From positions 25,610,513 through 25,674,512 of the forward strand of contig OY743181.1 in assembly GCA_963555705.1 (NCBI GenBank): a stretch of DNA of 64,000 nucleotides, read 5' to 3'. Within the stretch, counting starts at the first letter, position 1. Each line of letters starts with the position of its first letter. Made by a program: the position numbers and the translations under genes. Origin of the DNA: Ligustrum vulgare (taxonomy: Eukaryota; Streptophyta; Magnoliopsida; Lamiales; Oleaceae). Below, one piece after another: positions 13,283 through 25,384 of this stretch. The notes beneath the pieces were generated by a model. The model was not told the origin of the DNA and did not search any database. It worked only from the letters and a program-made list of their open reading frames with translations.

Positions 13283-14091
13283 AATACTGAGCTAAGAGGT
13301 CACCTATGTGAGTGTGAAGTGGGGTCACTTCTATAAGGATTGGGAAGGCTACATTCTTGAACAAACACTTGCAAAACTAGGTGACGTGTTCATGGCCAAA
13401 ACAAACACAACAGTGAGAACTTTGTTATGTCTTGAATGGTCATGAGTGAGTCTATACTCTTAGTTTTCCCAAATGGAGAAACAGTTCAAGACATCAGATC
13501 CACTGGTTTGCTTGTAATACTCGATAGATTTTCACAAGGGAAGGTTCAAAGTTGTCTATCCTATGCAAGATTAATTTGTTGGATGCTCTCTCTATTTTCA
13601 ACGTTTCTACCAATTTTCATTCATGTGAGGATTTTTGGAAAATTCTTCAATTCCATGTTGGAAATTGGAAACCATTGTTTCAGTTTCATAATGGGAAATT
13701 CATTTCATCCATTTCAGATTTTTGGTTGAATGAAAATTAAAAACTCTTCAGTTTCAAAATTAAATATAATCAATCTCTCATCAACTTTGGGATCTATAAA
13801 TAGTGAACCCCATTCTCGATTGATAACACACAAGTGAAAAGAAAAATTCAGCTTCTTCCTCTCTTTCATTTCCAACGGCTTCAACTTTGCTCTTTTTTCT
13901 CCTTTTCTAAATTTCCTTGAGAGATAGACATAGCTAGTTCGTAGGCAGTTAACGTAGTGTAGTGTGAATCGACAACCGATTGTATCATGAGAATCAAACG
14001 CCGATTTAAACCTCTTGCACTCTGATGGGACAACAAATTCGATTTAAAGAAACTGTGAATACACAGGCCTTCGGTTTGGTTCGATTCTCCA
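13283..14091 (+). mobile_element. 3' end of a copia element with its LTR, plus strand
   Basis: About 370 bp of 3' untranslated sequence (gagaggtcacc...catggccaaaacaaacac) parallels 20040-20400 near the 3' end of the element at 15690-20836. An LTR follows from 13656 (TGTTGGAAA) to about 14091 (gattctcca). No coding part remains here. The LTR faces the opposite-strand LTR at 14275-14722, tail to tail. Confidence 0.65.
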
Positions 14092-14719
14092 GCCGTAGTT
14101 GTTGATTAATAATTGCTGAATTACCAAGACTCTCCTCAATTCAGATATAGTGCATTAAAAGTGAGAAGGATGAATTTATAATTCTGCCAAAATCTATTCA
14201 AATATTGCGTCGATTTTCAAAATTAGCCAAAACCTGTTCAAATATTGCGAAGATTTTCAAATTTACAATGTGATCGAGAATAAAACCAAACCAAACGATT
14301 GTGTATTCACAGTTTTCTTAAATCGAATTCGTCGCCTCATCAGAGTGCAAGAGGTTTAAATTGGTTTTCGATTCCCAGGATACACTTAGTTGTCAGTTCA
14401 TGTTGTACTACGTTAACCTCCTAAGAACTAGTTATGTTTATCTCTCAAAGAAATTTAGAAAATAAAGAAAAAGAACAAAGTTGAAGCTGTTAGAAATGAA
14501 AGAGGAAGAAGCTGAATTTTTCTTTTCACTTGTGTGTTATCAACCGAGAATGGGGTTCACTATTTATAGATCCCAAAGTTGATGAGAGATTGATGATATT
14601 TAATTTTGAAACTAAAGAGTTTTTAATTTTCATTCAACCAAAAATCTAAAATGGATGAAATGAATTTCCCATTTGAAACTGAAACAATGGTTTCCAACTT
14701 GAAATTGAAGATTTTTCCA

Positions 14720-15212
14720 ACAATCTCGAGTTAACCCTTTGGTTAGTGGATTTTCCATATTATCCTTTGACTTCAAGTAGTCGAAAGTGATAACACCTTG
14801 TGAGAGTAGTCGTCGAATGGTATTATGTCGTCTTTGAATACGTCGAGACTTACCATTACACATATTGCTTTATGCCCTGCAAATTGCTGATTGATAATCA
14901 TAAATAAACGCAAATTGCAGGTACATGTTTTGACCATCTTGAAATATCTTCAACAAATTGGCGAAGCCACTCTGCTTTCTTAGTTGCTTTGTCAAAAGCG
15001 ATGAACTCTGATTCCATTGTAGACCGTACGATGCAATTTAGTTTGGATGATTTCCAAGAGACAGCAGCACCACCAAGAGTGAAGACATATCCACTAGTAG
15101 ACTTGGAATCTGAAATAGATATCCAATTTGCATCAGCATACCCTTCGATTACTGTAGGGTATCTAGAATAATGTAGTCCAAAATCACTATTGTACCTCAA
15201 ATGATGTAACAC
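14720..15212 (-). pseudogene. Copia RNase H, C-terminal region
   Basis: The stretch 14898-15212 encodes a typical copia RNase H part: [30 protein letters not shown], and [21 protein letters not shown] second piece (14720-14863) gives the copia C-terminus (RRHNTIRRLL, NPLTKGLTRD). A stop and a small frame change separate them around 14890. RNase H removes the RNA strand after reverse transcription. Confidence 0.8.
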
Positions 15213-15246
15213 CCTGAAAAAGGCTTTCCAGTGGATAGCACCTGGG

Positions 15247-15624
15247 TTACGTGTAGCGACTCAATCTGCTAACTGGGTATGCTATATCCGGTCTCGTACA
15301 AGTCATTAAATACATTAAACTCCCTATTTTCTGAGAATATTCCAACCGTGACACACCGTTACTAGTATTCTTGGACCCAGCATCCTCGGTCTTATAATTA
15401 TTTTCTAGGGACTCCCCAAGCTCCTTAGCAGACTTCTTTACCACATACACGTGATACGGAGAATTTTGTAGGCCATCCAGGACATAGTTGCAGCATAGAA
15501 AATCAGCACTTTTCCAAGCGTCCAAAGTTGTACGCCTATGCATATCAGTTTCATTTTCAACCACAACAGGAGCATCCTCAGTGAGGAAACGTGCAAGGCC
15601 CAACGTAGTGAGATAGAAAACCAT
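15247..15624 (-). pseudogene. Gag–RT fusion frame of a deleted copia element
   Basis: One open frame of 125 codons whose first ~85 residues are copia Gag ([38 protein letters not shown]) and whose last ~40 are the end of copia RT ([30 protein letters not shown]). The two parts lie more than 2 kb apart in the related plus-strand element (16040-16357 and 18846-19334). The joint falls at the short shared sequence tccaagaa, as expected for a deletion at a microhomology or a template switch. Upstream Gag sequence to 15697 continues in another frame. Confidence 0.75.
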
Positions 15625-15689
15625 CTTGTTCTACCATGTCTTAAAATGAGTACTAGCAAACTTATCCAGTCGAATTGCAATTCACCGAA

Positions 15690-16985
15690 AATGGAAATGG
15701 TGTCACGTGGAAATGAAGATGTGAACAACGGAAGCAACATTGTTGGTATCGGTGTACCAAATCCTGCAATGACTGCTATTAAACCTTGGAAACCACGAGT
15801 CCACGACTGGAATTCCTCCCATTAACGAGATAATTGGTGGAGGGATTCCTAATGTTGGAGTGAACCCAATTTTTCCTATGACTGCAACCTCGGCAATCCA
15901 GTTTGGCACAATACCTTTTCCAATGCCTAGGGTTGTGGCCTCGTCACCTTTGCCATCATTTCCAACTCCATTTTCGGTGAATCATGCAATTTGATCAGAT
16001 AAGTTTGCTGGTACTGATTTTAAGACATGGAAAAACAAGATGATTTTCTATCTCACTACATTGGGCCTTGCACGTTTCTGCATTGAGGATGCCTTTGTCA
16101 TGGCTAAAAATAACACTGGTATGCATAGGCATGTAGCTTTGGACGCTTGGAAAAGTGCTGATTTTCTATGCCGCAACTATATCCTGGATGGCCTACAGAA
16201 TTCTCCGTATCGTGTGTATGTAGTAAATAAGTCTACTAAGGAGCTTTGGCAGTCCTTAGAAAAGAAGTACAAGATCGAGGATGCTTGGTCTAAGAAATTC
16301 TTGGCCAGTCAGTGCATGGACTTCGAAATGGTTGATTCACGTTCAGTGGTGAGCTAAGTGTAAGAGTTCCAAGTGCTTTTCCAAGAAATGCATGCCCTTG
16401 ACCTGATCATGTCAGAATCTCTACAAGTGGCTATTGCTATTCACAAGCTACATCCTTAATAGAAGGCTTTCAAAAGCTATTTGCAGCATACAAGGAAAGA
16501 GATGTCTTTCGAGGATTTAATTATCAAGTTGCGCATTGAGGAAGATAACAAACTGGTTGAACGTAAGTCAAGGAATTCTTACTCTGAAAGGCTAATGTAT
16601 TGGAGCACGGACAAAGTTCTGGTACCAAGAAAGGTCAATCCTTGAAAGCCAAATAGGGTAACAGAAATTGAAAAGATAAAAAGTAGACTACGAAAGGGTC
16701 TCAGTTGGAACCTACAGGTGGGATAGGAAAGAAGCATAAGTTCCAGTTCAATGGAAAGTGATTCAATTGTGACAAGCTTGGGCATCGATCAGAAAACTGC
16801 CGTCAGCCGTGGAGGGATAAAAATCAGCGTCCTTAGGCTAATATGGGTTGAAATGAGAGAGATCATCTCTCAGATGACATGTCTGACTTATACCTTACAG
16901 AAGTGATTAGTGAGGTTAACCTGGTGGGGTCTAACCCTAAGGAGTGGTAGCTGGACACTAGGGTCACTCGCCATGTCAACAGGAA
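15690..16985 (+). pseudogene. Copia Gag with CCHC region and broken protease start
   Basis: The segment 16040-16357 is the best frame: [51 protein letters not shown], the UBN2-type Gag domain of plant copia elements. Past a stop at about 16355 the Gag continues with stops to RKEMSFEDLIIKLRIEEDN (about 16500). A knuckle at 16755-16805 reads FNCDKLGHRSENC, with the codon for the first cysteine changed to TGA. Near 16950 a damaged protease motif (LDTRVTRHV in place of the usual D-T/S-G-A) ends the coding part. Confidence 0.75.
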
Positions 16986-18842
16986 TAATTTGGGGAGATG
17001 AATGTCACGAGAGGGAAATAAATGAAATTGACCACTAAATGTGAGTTAGTATTGTTTTGAAATTTATCCTTCCTACAATATTTCTTTGAACCTTAGTGAT
17101 GATTGAAAGTGGCCATGCACACACACACACCGATCAAATATGAGATAAGCTCAACTTCTTTTTGTAGCATTATTTTGAAAACATAATTGTGAATTGACCA
17201 TACAACACTCATGAAAGAATTTACAAGTTATCTAGCATTGTTGATCATTCATTCATATTCTTATTGTGCTAATAGATATTCTCGCTCAAGACGAGCAAGA
17301 GTTTAAATTTGTGGGTATTTGTTAAGTGCATTTTCATACACTTTTTATGCCTTTAAATTAGCATTTTTTGGAATATATTGAGCAAATATCTACTAATTTA
17401 TACATGTTTTGTGTTTAAATAGGTTAATATCCAAGTTTAAGGCCAAAAATCACAAAAGGAGTGCAAACTATGTTGAAATTGGAATTTTGAGGACTGATTT
17501 GTCACTTTCGAAAAGTTCTGGATGAGTAGCAAAATTAAATGACGTATCAAATTACAAGATTCCAAAAGAAGAAGGACTTAAAGTGCAATTTTATTTGAAA
17601 GAAATCATAAAAATTGGGGACCAGATTGATCGACATTGAAAATGAAAGGACTTCATTATAATTAAAAAAGGGACTGAGCTGCAAAGAACTCATCGGCCTA
17701 ACCACGCGAAGTCGTGGAACATGACTAGAACTTGGTTCTGGCTTCAAAGTAGTCATCGCACGATCACGATGTAGTTCTTTTCAACAAAATTTTTTGGGGC
17801 GAACCAAGTCGACCATGCACTGTATTTCATGATCTTGAATTTTTAAAGGGTTTTTGAGTGATTTTTGGGAAATTAAAAATACCAAAGCATGATTTTCACT
17901 TAGGTTAGGTTTTATTCTTGCCTCTTTTTTAATTTTATTGTATTTTTCTTACATTTTGCTCTCTAATTTCATGTCTTTAATACATTTAATCTCTTAAGTT
18001 ATTGTATTTTTACTTGCTTTCTTTAATTCTAAGCTTATTATTGTTGTTGAAGTTTTCATCATTGTTGTTTTCCCCAACTTTTTATCTAAAAATTCATAGC
18101 ATTTATGATATATTTAATGCATTATGCGTTGAGTTGTTGGAAATATTTATGTATGATGGAGAAATTTAATTCAAAGTAAAGAAATCTGGGAGCATTTATT
18201 TCAAAACTTAACTAAATGGGGATTTTTCTTTATTATCTTGTTTGTGATTTTTTAAACAAGTTTGTTATTTAAATGATTATGTTAGTTGTTAAATGTTGTT
18301 ATTACTTTATTATGGGTTAATTTTAATATATTGAGATTTTGGATTAGTTTAACTTCACTTAGTCATTTAAGGTTATTTATTGATTTTGAGTTATTTATGT
18401 TTATGTAATTTCCAAATGTTTGTTAATGTTTTGTGTTGTTATTGCAAGCTATTACATATGTTAGGTTAAACTTAGGATTTCCCATGTAATTTGGTTAATT
18501 GATTAACTAATACTAATTTATTTTTGAAAGAAGAAATTAGTGTAGTTAAGAAAACTAAATTTACCTTGTCTCATGTTATTTAACTCTTTTGAATCACCCA
18601 GTTTTTACATTGTTGCTTATTTGCTTTAGTTAATGAGTTTTATATTTTCATGTCTTTAATCATGTCACTTAGTTAAGGATTCAAAATCAAACAAAAATCT
18701 TTTGTGTCACTTGACTTTTCTTTTATAATGAAATCAACAAGTTTAGTTACAAATCAATCAATCATCGTGGATACGACGACATCTCATCACTTTACTACTT
18801 GAACACGAACCTTGCACTTGCTGTATACGATTTTAGCGAACA
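16985..18842 (+). mobile_element. 3' end of a Ty3/gypsy element inserted in copia
   Basis: The LTR spans 17320-18842 (1523 bp, TGTTAAGTGC...GCGAACA). It is preceded by a purine-rich tract (aaatttgtgggtatt) and a stretch with acgagcaagagtttaaatt, a common 3' end of long plant Ty3 elements. It is related to the solo LTR at 5365-6938. Only about 335 bp of internal sequence remain, without a coding frame, so the element is 5'-truncated or was deleted. A short CA microsatellite lies near 17132-17149. Confidence 0.65.
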
Positions 18843-19735
18843 AGTATGTATATGTCAAGGACACAAATGATGGATATTTCATATTGTGTCTATACGTCGA
18901 CCACATGCTTATTGTCTATAGCTCTGATAAGATTATCAAATCCACTAAGAATAATGTTAAACTCAAAGTTTGACATGAAAGATATCGGACTTGCGGCTGT
19001 TATCTTGGGATTAAAAATTGCTCGGACACCGAACGGACTTGTGTTATCTCAATCTCATTATATTGATAAGATATTAGACAAGTTCAACAAGTTAGATACA
19101 ACTATGGCTAAAACTCCAGTGGATTTGAGTATTAATTTATCCAAGAATACTGGTGACGGTGCATCACATTTAGAATATTCTCAGATAATTGGGAGTCTAA
19201 TGTATTTAATGACTTGTACTGGACCGGATATAACATACTCAATTAGTAGATTGAGTCGCTACACAAGTAACCTAGGTGCTATCCACTGGAAAGCCATTTT
19301 TCAAGTTGTTACATTATTTGAGGTACACTCGTGATTTTTTACTGCATTATTCTAGATACCCTACAGTAATCGAAGGGTATGTTGATGCAAATTGGATATC
19401 AGATACGTCAGATTCCAAGTCTACTAGTAGATATGTCTTCACTCTTGGTGGTGCAGCTGTCTCTTGGAAATCGTCCAAACAAACTTGCATTTCACGATCT
19501 ACAATGTAATCAGAGTTCATTGCTTTGGACAAAGCAACTGAGGAAGCAGAGTGGATTGACTAGTTTATTGAAGATATTCCAAGATAGTCAAAGCTTGTAT
19601 GCAATTTGCATTTGTTGTGATAATCAATCAGCAATTTGCAGGGTACAGAGCAATATGTATAATGGTAAGTCTTGACATATTCGAAGACGACATAATACCA
19701 TTCGGAAACTACTCTCTTAAGGTATTATCACTCTA
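18843..19735 (+). pseudogene. Copia RT tail and RNase H
   Basis: The RT active-site box near 18893 reads Tyr-Val-Asp-His instead of Tyr-Val-Asp-Asp, so it would be inactive. After a frame change near 18965 come [33 protein letters not shown] and SRLSRYTSN. RNase H continues from 19276 ([33 protein letters not shown]) with a further frame change and a stop at 19507. The C-terminus degrades by about 19735. Confidence 0.8.
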
Positions 19736-20406
19736 GACTACGTGAAGTCATAGGATAATATTTCGGATCCGCAAACCAAAGGATTAACTCGAGAGCTAGG
19801 TGTAAAAGCATCGAAGGGAATGTGTTTGCAGCTTATGACGTTGAAAGATATCATAGTGGAAACCCAACCTAGCTGAATGGAGATCCTATGATCTAGGATC
19901 AAAGAGACAACAAAATCATGTATATCTATGTAAATCACTAAGAATGTTCTCCTTCTGCTCATTCCTATGGTGTTCACAATGATTGAAAGACGCAGTTTAA
20001 ACTATGCTCTTAATGACCCTTAAGCACTGTTGTGAAGTGCTAAGTTGAGAGGTCACCTAAGTGAGTGTGAAGTGAAGTCGCTTCTATAAGGATTGGGAAG
20101 GCTGCATCCTCGAACAAACACTTGTAGAACCAAGCGACGTGTTCATGGCCAAAATGAACACAACAGTGAGAACTATGCTATCTAGAATGGTCCCATGTGA
20201 GGTCTATTATCTTGGTTTACACAAATGACGAAACAGTTCAAGGCATCAGATCTACTGGTTTGCTAGTAATAGCCAATAGGTTTCATAAGGGAATGTTCAA
20301 ACCTAAATGCTACCTATCATAATTCCTATGATGGATTGATTCGTTTAACTCTCTCTTTTCTTCCTTGAGTCTCTGGTTTCTGCCAATTTTTATTCATGTG
20401 GGGGAT

Positions 20407-20836
20407 TGTTGGAAAGTTATTTCATTATTTCAAAATGTGATTAAATGAAAATCAAAATTTCATTAGTTTCACAAACTTGGAAATTAAAGTTGTTGCATCA
20501 ATTTCATCTATTCAAATTTTGACTAAATAGAACTTTAATAAAGTTGGTCTATAAAAGGCCGAATACATTCTCGGTTGAACAACACAAAACACAGCTGAAA
20601 AGCAAATTCAGCTTCCTCATCAATTTTCTTTGCCAACAGCTTCCACTTCGCTCCTTCTCCTCATTTGCTAAATTTGTTTGAGAGATGGACATAGCTAGTT
20701 TTTAGGCGGTTAACACAGTGCAGGGTGAACTGACAACCAATTGTATCTTGGGAATCGAATTCCGATCAAAATCTCTTGAACTCCGGTGAGGCATTTAAGG
20801 AAACTAGGAATACACGAGCCTTCGATTGATTTGATT
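20407..20836 (+). repeat. Copia 3' LTR
   Basis: It begins TGTTGGAAAG right after a purine tract (tgtggggga) and ends near gattctc. It holds a TATA-like tataaaagg at about 20551 and a leader with cagcttccacttcgctcc. It serves as reference for the related LTRs at 2611, 12881, 13656 and 14275. Confidence 0.75.
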
Positions 20837-20940
20837 CTCTGATATTTCCTTACAGCCCGGTGGAAGATATACTAATTCCCAGGTATGATTCTGTAAGATA
20901 GAATCAATTTTACTCTTGACGTCTTCTTTCCACATATAAC

Positions 20941-21553
20941 TAGAGATGGTAATGGGTCGGGTTTGCCAAACCCATACCCTACCCACTAAAGATTTACAAC
21001 CTCCATACCCTACCCATATACCCATTTAGAATGACGGGTCGGGCGCGGGTATGCTTTTATATCCATTTGAAACGCATTACTAATTATTTTTTATTTTTTT
21101 AGGACTGTAAATAAGTTATAGGTTAGAGGTGCTCCGGATTAACTTAAATCAGTTAAATGTTGGCTTCACTTGAATTTGGCTTGAAAAAAGCTTGTTCTAG
21201 GTTGAAACTAAATAAGCAAATTTGAACAATTTTTTTTAGACGTTAACAAAGTCAATAGTTTAAACATATTAATGCTTAGGCATTAACAATGTCAATAGAT
21301 ATTTGAGTTCTAGTTTTTTTTTTTTTTTGCACAATCACTTTTTTTTTAAATTCTATATTGTTTTAAGAAAATTAATGGGTATGCGGGTCGGGTATGGGTA
21401 TTGTAGTAAAACTCACACCAGACCCATATCCATGTCGAGTTTTAAAGTTTACCTTTATACCTTACCCACGAACCCATTTAGTCGGGTAATTCCCGCCCAT
21501 TTATGCTAGGTCTCCAACGGGTATCGGGTTCATGGGTATTATTGCCATCCCTA
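20941..21553. mobile_element. Non-autonomous hAT element
   Basis: 613 bp with ends TAGAGATGGTAAT and ATTGCCATCCCTA, flanked by an exact 8-bp duplication CATATAAC (20933-20940 and 21554-21561), the hallmark of hAT transposons. Both halves carry many copies of motifs such as gggtatgggt and acccataccc, likely subterminal transposase sites. There is no transposase frame. It interrupts the copia RT start. Confidence 0.92.
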
Positions 21554-22606
21554 CATATAACCATCTAGAGAAAATATAGCTTCTTTATAGCTTTGCGGAT
21601 CATTCTCCATCAAATATGTGAGAAAATCAGGACGAAACATCTTAGAATTTTTGATCATTTTGCTCCGTCTAGGCTTTATCCTCACCTTCTTCAACTATAT
21701 CTTTACTGCTGCCAGAAGAAGAAGATTCATAGTCCGTTTAATAGGAGTTAACTGTTTAGGAGATCTACAAAGAATATATTCTCAAAAAATTATGCATTCC
21801 TAGACTCCATGATCGTGTTTGAATGAGTATCAGGTACATTCGAATAATGTACAAGAAATCTATATGCACTACTATTTTGTACATAACCAATGAACGCACA
21901 ATCAACTATCTTAGGTCCAATCTTGACCTTCTTAGGAGGAGGCACCACAACTTCAGCAAGACACCCCCACATTCGTAAGTATTTATACTAAGGTGTGCAA
22001 CTTGTCCAAAGTTCATACGGAGTCTTATCCATATTCTTTCTTAACACTTTAATCAAAATGTAATTCACGGAAAGAATCAAAATGTAATTCACAGAAAGAA
22101 TAACTTCTCCCCACATGTTCTGTGGTAATCCCTAACTTATCAACATAGCATTCATCATTTCTTCTAACGTTCGATTCTTATGCTCAACAATTTCGTTCTG
22201 TGAGGTGAATAAGGTGTTGTAGTTTGGTGAATTATTCCATGTTTAGCACAAAATTCACCAAATGGTGATTCATATTCACCACCACGATCACTTCACAACA
22301 CTTTTACTTTCTTGCTAAGTTGATTTTCAACTTCATTCTTACAAAGAATGAATTTATCGACAGCTTCGTCTTTGCTTTTAAGCAAGTATACATAGTAATA
22401 TCTCGTACTATCGTCGACAAAAGTAATAAAGTACTTATTGCCGCTTCTTGTTTTGACAAATTTCAAGTCACACACACACTGTAGACTAGTCCCAATGACT
22501 CTATACTTCTTTCAATACTATGTAACGAAGACCTAGTAAGCTTAGCCTCAGGCCCTCAACGCAGGTTTCACATTTATGATTTGAATCATTTTAAAACCTA
22601 GGCAAG

Positions 22607-23236
22607 TAGTTTAGTTTGCTAATCTACATAATACATTGTAATTTACGTGACCTAATCTACCATGCCACAGATTAGGAGACTCAAGCAAGTAAACAGAAGG
22701 AGTTTTCTCACTATCCATCACAGTTGGGGTCACAACAATTACATTCAATTTAAACATGCCACTAGTCATATTGCCTTTCCCAACAAAAACTCTTATTTTA
22801 GTAATTGCTAACTTATCTACCTCAAAAATCATGCGAAAACCATTCTTGCTCAGAAGAGACCCAGAGATCAAGTTCTTGCAAATCTCTAGCACATGCAACA
22901 CATAAGTCAGAGTAAGCTCGTAGTTTAGTTTACTTGATAAACGTAATGCATTGTAATTAACGTAACCTAATCTACCATGCCACAGATTAGGAGACTCAAG
23001 CAAGTAAATAGAAGGAGTTTTCTCACTATCCACCACAGTTGGGGTCACAAAAATTACATTCAATTTAAACATGCCACCAGTCATATAGCCTTTCCCGACA
23101 TAAACTCATATTCTTGTAATTGTCAACTTATCCGCCTCAAAGACCATGCAGAAACCATTCTTGCTCAAAAGAAACCTAGAGACCAAATTCTTGAGAATCT
23201 CTGGCACATTTAGCACCTTAGTTAGAGTAAGCTCTC
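22607..23236 (-). repeat. 314-bp tandem duplication within copia pol
   Basis: The segment from tagtttagtttgc (22607) recurs at 22921. Both copies encode the gag-pre-integrase motif LLESPNLWHGRLG and a FKLNVI-V-TPTV stretch, so one open frame (22611-23084) contains the domain twice. The copies differ at several bases. This duplication is not part of the normal copia layout. Confidence 0.85.
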
Positions 23237-23397
23237 CGTAAAGGCCATCTTTAGGATCACCTTGCCTTTACCAAACGCTTCAAAAGTTGCAGAGTTATCC
23301 ACGAACAAATATTCACCATTCGTAACTGGTGGAAAAGTAATGAACATGCTCCTGTTGGAGCAGACATAGCAAGTGGCCCTAGTGTCCATCTATGAAG

Positions 23398-24655
23398 CAC
23401 GGCCAAAATTTTCATTTATTTTCAAATTCGATGCCAACACATAGCGCATAAAACATATTGCGAAAATATTCTTATTTTTCTTTTCATAAGTCAGTGACGT
23501 GAACTACATCACTTGACTAAGATTTCAAAATCACTTTATTTTTAAAAGAAAATCCAATAATTTTAAAAGTGACAATAAAACTTTTAATATAAGATCTTCA
23601 GATAAATAATAACAATAAAAAAATAGTGAGTTTGAAAGTTCAAACACAAGACCTTAGGGAATCCACGACTCACAGGTCGTCACCTAGCGCAGTACTATCT
23701 TTCTCGCCATCCGAAGATCCGCGTCAATTTCTTTTTCATTTCTATTATTACCTGAAATATTAGATATGTCTGCAATGATCATACACTTGCCCAGTGAGCG
23801 AAGTATGATGCACACGTGCTATTGCACGTAGAGAAGTCATATTCTTAAGTCAAGTCCAGTCCCCAAGTCAAATCATTTTACGTTATATGTATTTCAAGTT
23901 ATATTCAGTCAAGTCAAGTCAAATTCACATATTCTAGTCAAGATATTGAAGACTAATGTCAATGCATGTATTTTCAAAAGAGTATGACGAGGCCCATATT
24001 ACAAATCAACTACTATCCCGAGCGTGGGCACAAGCAGGGAATTTAACCCCTAGTTCAAGCGTGGAGTTTATTCCACGAGTTCTTTTACAAACGGGGGTTT
24101 CAATAGGGATTCGAGATCCCTGAAATTCATTAACAAGCGTAATCACATCGTGATCCAATTATCAGACTTCGTGGCACGTATATCAAGACAAGCGGGATAG
24201 AGTGACTGTACTATCAAGAAATTCATTTCAATGCAATGCATAAGGAAAAACATGAAACCCCTTTTAATGCAATGCATAATGAACACATATCACAAAGTAG
24301 CATTTAAGATCACGTAATCAAGTACAAATCTAGCCAAGCCAAGCCAAGTTAAGTCAAGACAAGTTTATATGTTTAGGAGTTACATATAGACAAATTAATC
24401 TTACATATTCAAGATCAAGATAATATTCAAGTGTCGTCAAATTCACATAATCATGTACTATATATTTTAACAAGTAGATGTCATATTATTATTAACTTCA
24501 ATAAATCAAACGTCGCATAAGTAAGAACAAGAAAACAATACTGGTTAATGTATATCGATACATGATGAGCAAGACCTTTTTATGAATTCAACGTATTGAT
24601 ATTCAATATTTAATATTACTTATTTACATCCAGAATTGTTTATCAATTTTAGGAT
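23398..24655 (-). repeat. Left arm of a large inverted repeat (LTR-like)
   Basis: About 1.26 kb that matches, as reverse complement, 25908-26087 plus 27990-29124. It contains landmarks such as ccacgactcacaggtcgtcac and cgtggagtttattccacgag, both matched in the right arm. The sequence type (long, non-coding, with ggatcacgat and caagacaagcgggatag motifs) resembles long LTRs of plant Tekay-type gypsy elements. No protein frame is present. Confidence 0.8.
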
Positions 24656-25384
24656 TATGTCAATATGAACCATAATAACTAAAGATATCGCAAGTAATAA
24701 AATCTTTGATTATATTTGCAAAAAGATATTCACGATGATATATATGTATTTTATAACAAGATCATGGTAATAACAATTTAATAATAAGATCACAATAATA
24801 TCACGACAAGATTAATGACATCATAATTATTATATGAAATTATAAGGGGATCAAGTAATCAAGTAGACAAATAAATATATTCCACTCACCTCAGTCTAGA
24901 AGTGTCTAAAACGAGGTTCTGTACTTTCTACTTATTGATGTATCGATACTTCATGAACATGTATCGATACGTTGTATCGGCACATGCAGTGGGTGCAGTA
25001 CTGTCAACTGGATTTCTGGGTTTTTCTCCAGTATTTTAACTATATATTCGAACAGAATTTCATTTTAGGATATGAAGATCATGTTATTAGATTAACTTAT
25101 CTTATTTATAACAAAAGATCAAACCTGAATTATAAATTTAATTTCTAGAATTTGAAGGAAGGGAAACATTATTTATTTCAAGGCTCCTAAACCTCTTTTC
25201 GGTGTGTGAGAATTCAACATGAATGATGAAGTATTTATTATACTAAAAAAGTGCCATCTCAATTGAATTAAAGTTTGCACATAGAGGATAGTTGCTATAT
25301 TTTATATGGAAATGAATTGATTAACTCCCCAAACCTGGATGTGTCATGCTACAAGAAGGAGTTGTCAAACCTATTGATGACTAT
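24656..25384. other. Spacer of the inverted repeat, no gene seen
   Basis: AT-rich sequence with several copies of the palindromic core tatcgata (for example tgtatcgatac at about 24940-24990). The frame at 25275-25547 has no recognisable domain and overlaps a repeat, so I do not call a gene. Confidence 0.5.

Larger units (their letters stand above)
14275..15697 (-). mobile_element. Internally deleted copia element, minus strand, gag joined to RT/RNase H
   Basis: Read on the minus strand: gag start at about 15697, gag N-terminal half, a jump to the RT tail, RNase H, then the LTR (14722 down to about 14275). Protease, integrase and most of RT are missing, and so is the 3' untranslated region, because the end of RNase H runs straight into the LTR start TGTTGGAAA. 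It is head to head with the plus-strand copia that starts at about 15690. Confidence 0.7.
15690..20836 (+). mobile_element. Decayed copia element, plus strand, interrupted by a gypsy fragment
   Basis: Order: gag (15690-16840), CCHC region and start of protease (to about 16985), a foreign gypsy 3' end (about 16985-18842), RT tail and RNase H (18843-19735), 3' untranslated region (19736-20396), purine tract (tgtggggga, about 20396-20405) and LTR (20407-20836). Protease, integrase and most of RT are absent, lost together with the insertion. No 5' LTR is seen; the left end is fused head to head with the minus-strand copia. Confidence 0.7.
20837..23395 (-). pseudogene. Copia pol fragment, minus strand (protease end to start of RT)
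   Basis: Read from right to left: a protease/pre-integrase region (about 23230-23395, with FITFPPVTNGEYLFVDN), a GAG-pre-integrase domain present twice (22607-23236), integrase core pieces (22293-22475, KTRSGNKYFITFVDDSTRY), the post-integrase segment (21790-21972, MWGCLAEVVVPPPKKVKIG), and the start of RT (20837-20932, SILQNHTWELVYLPPGCK). Stops and frame changes separate the blocks, and a hAT MITE interrupts the RT start. No LTR of its own is visible; it ends against the copia LTR at 20836 and the inverted repeat at 23398. Confidence 0.75.
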
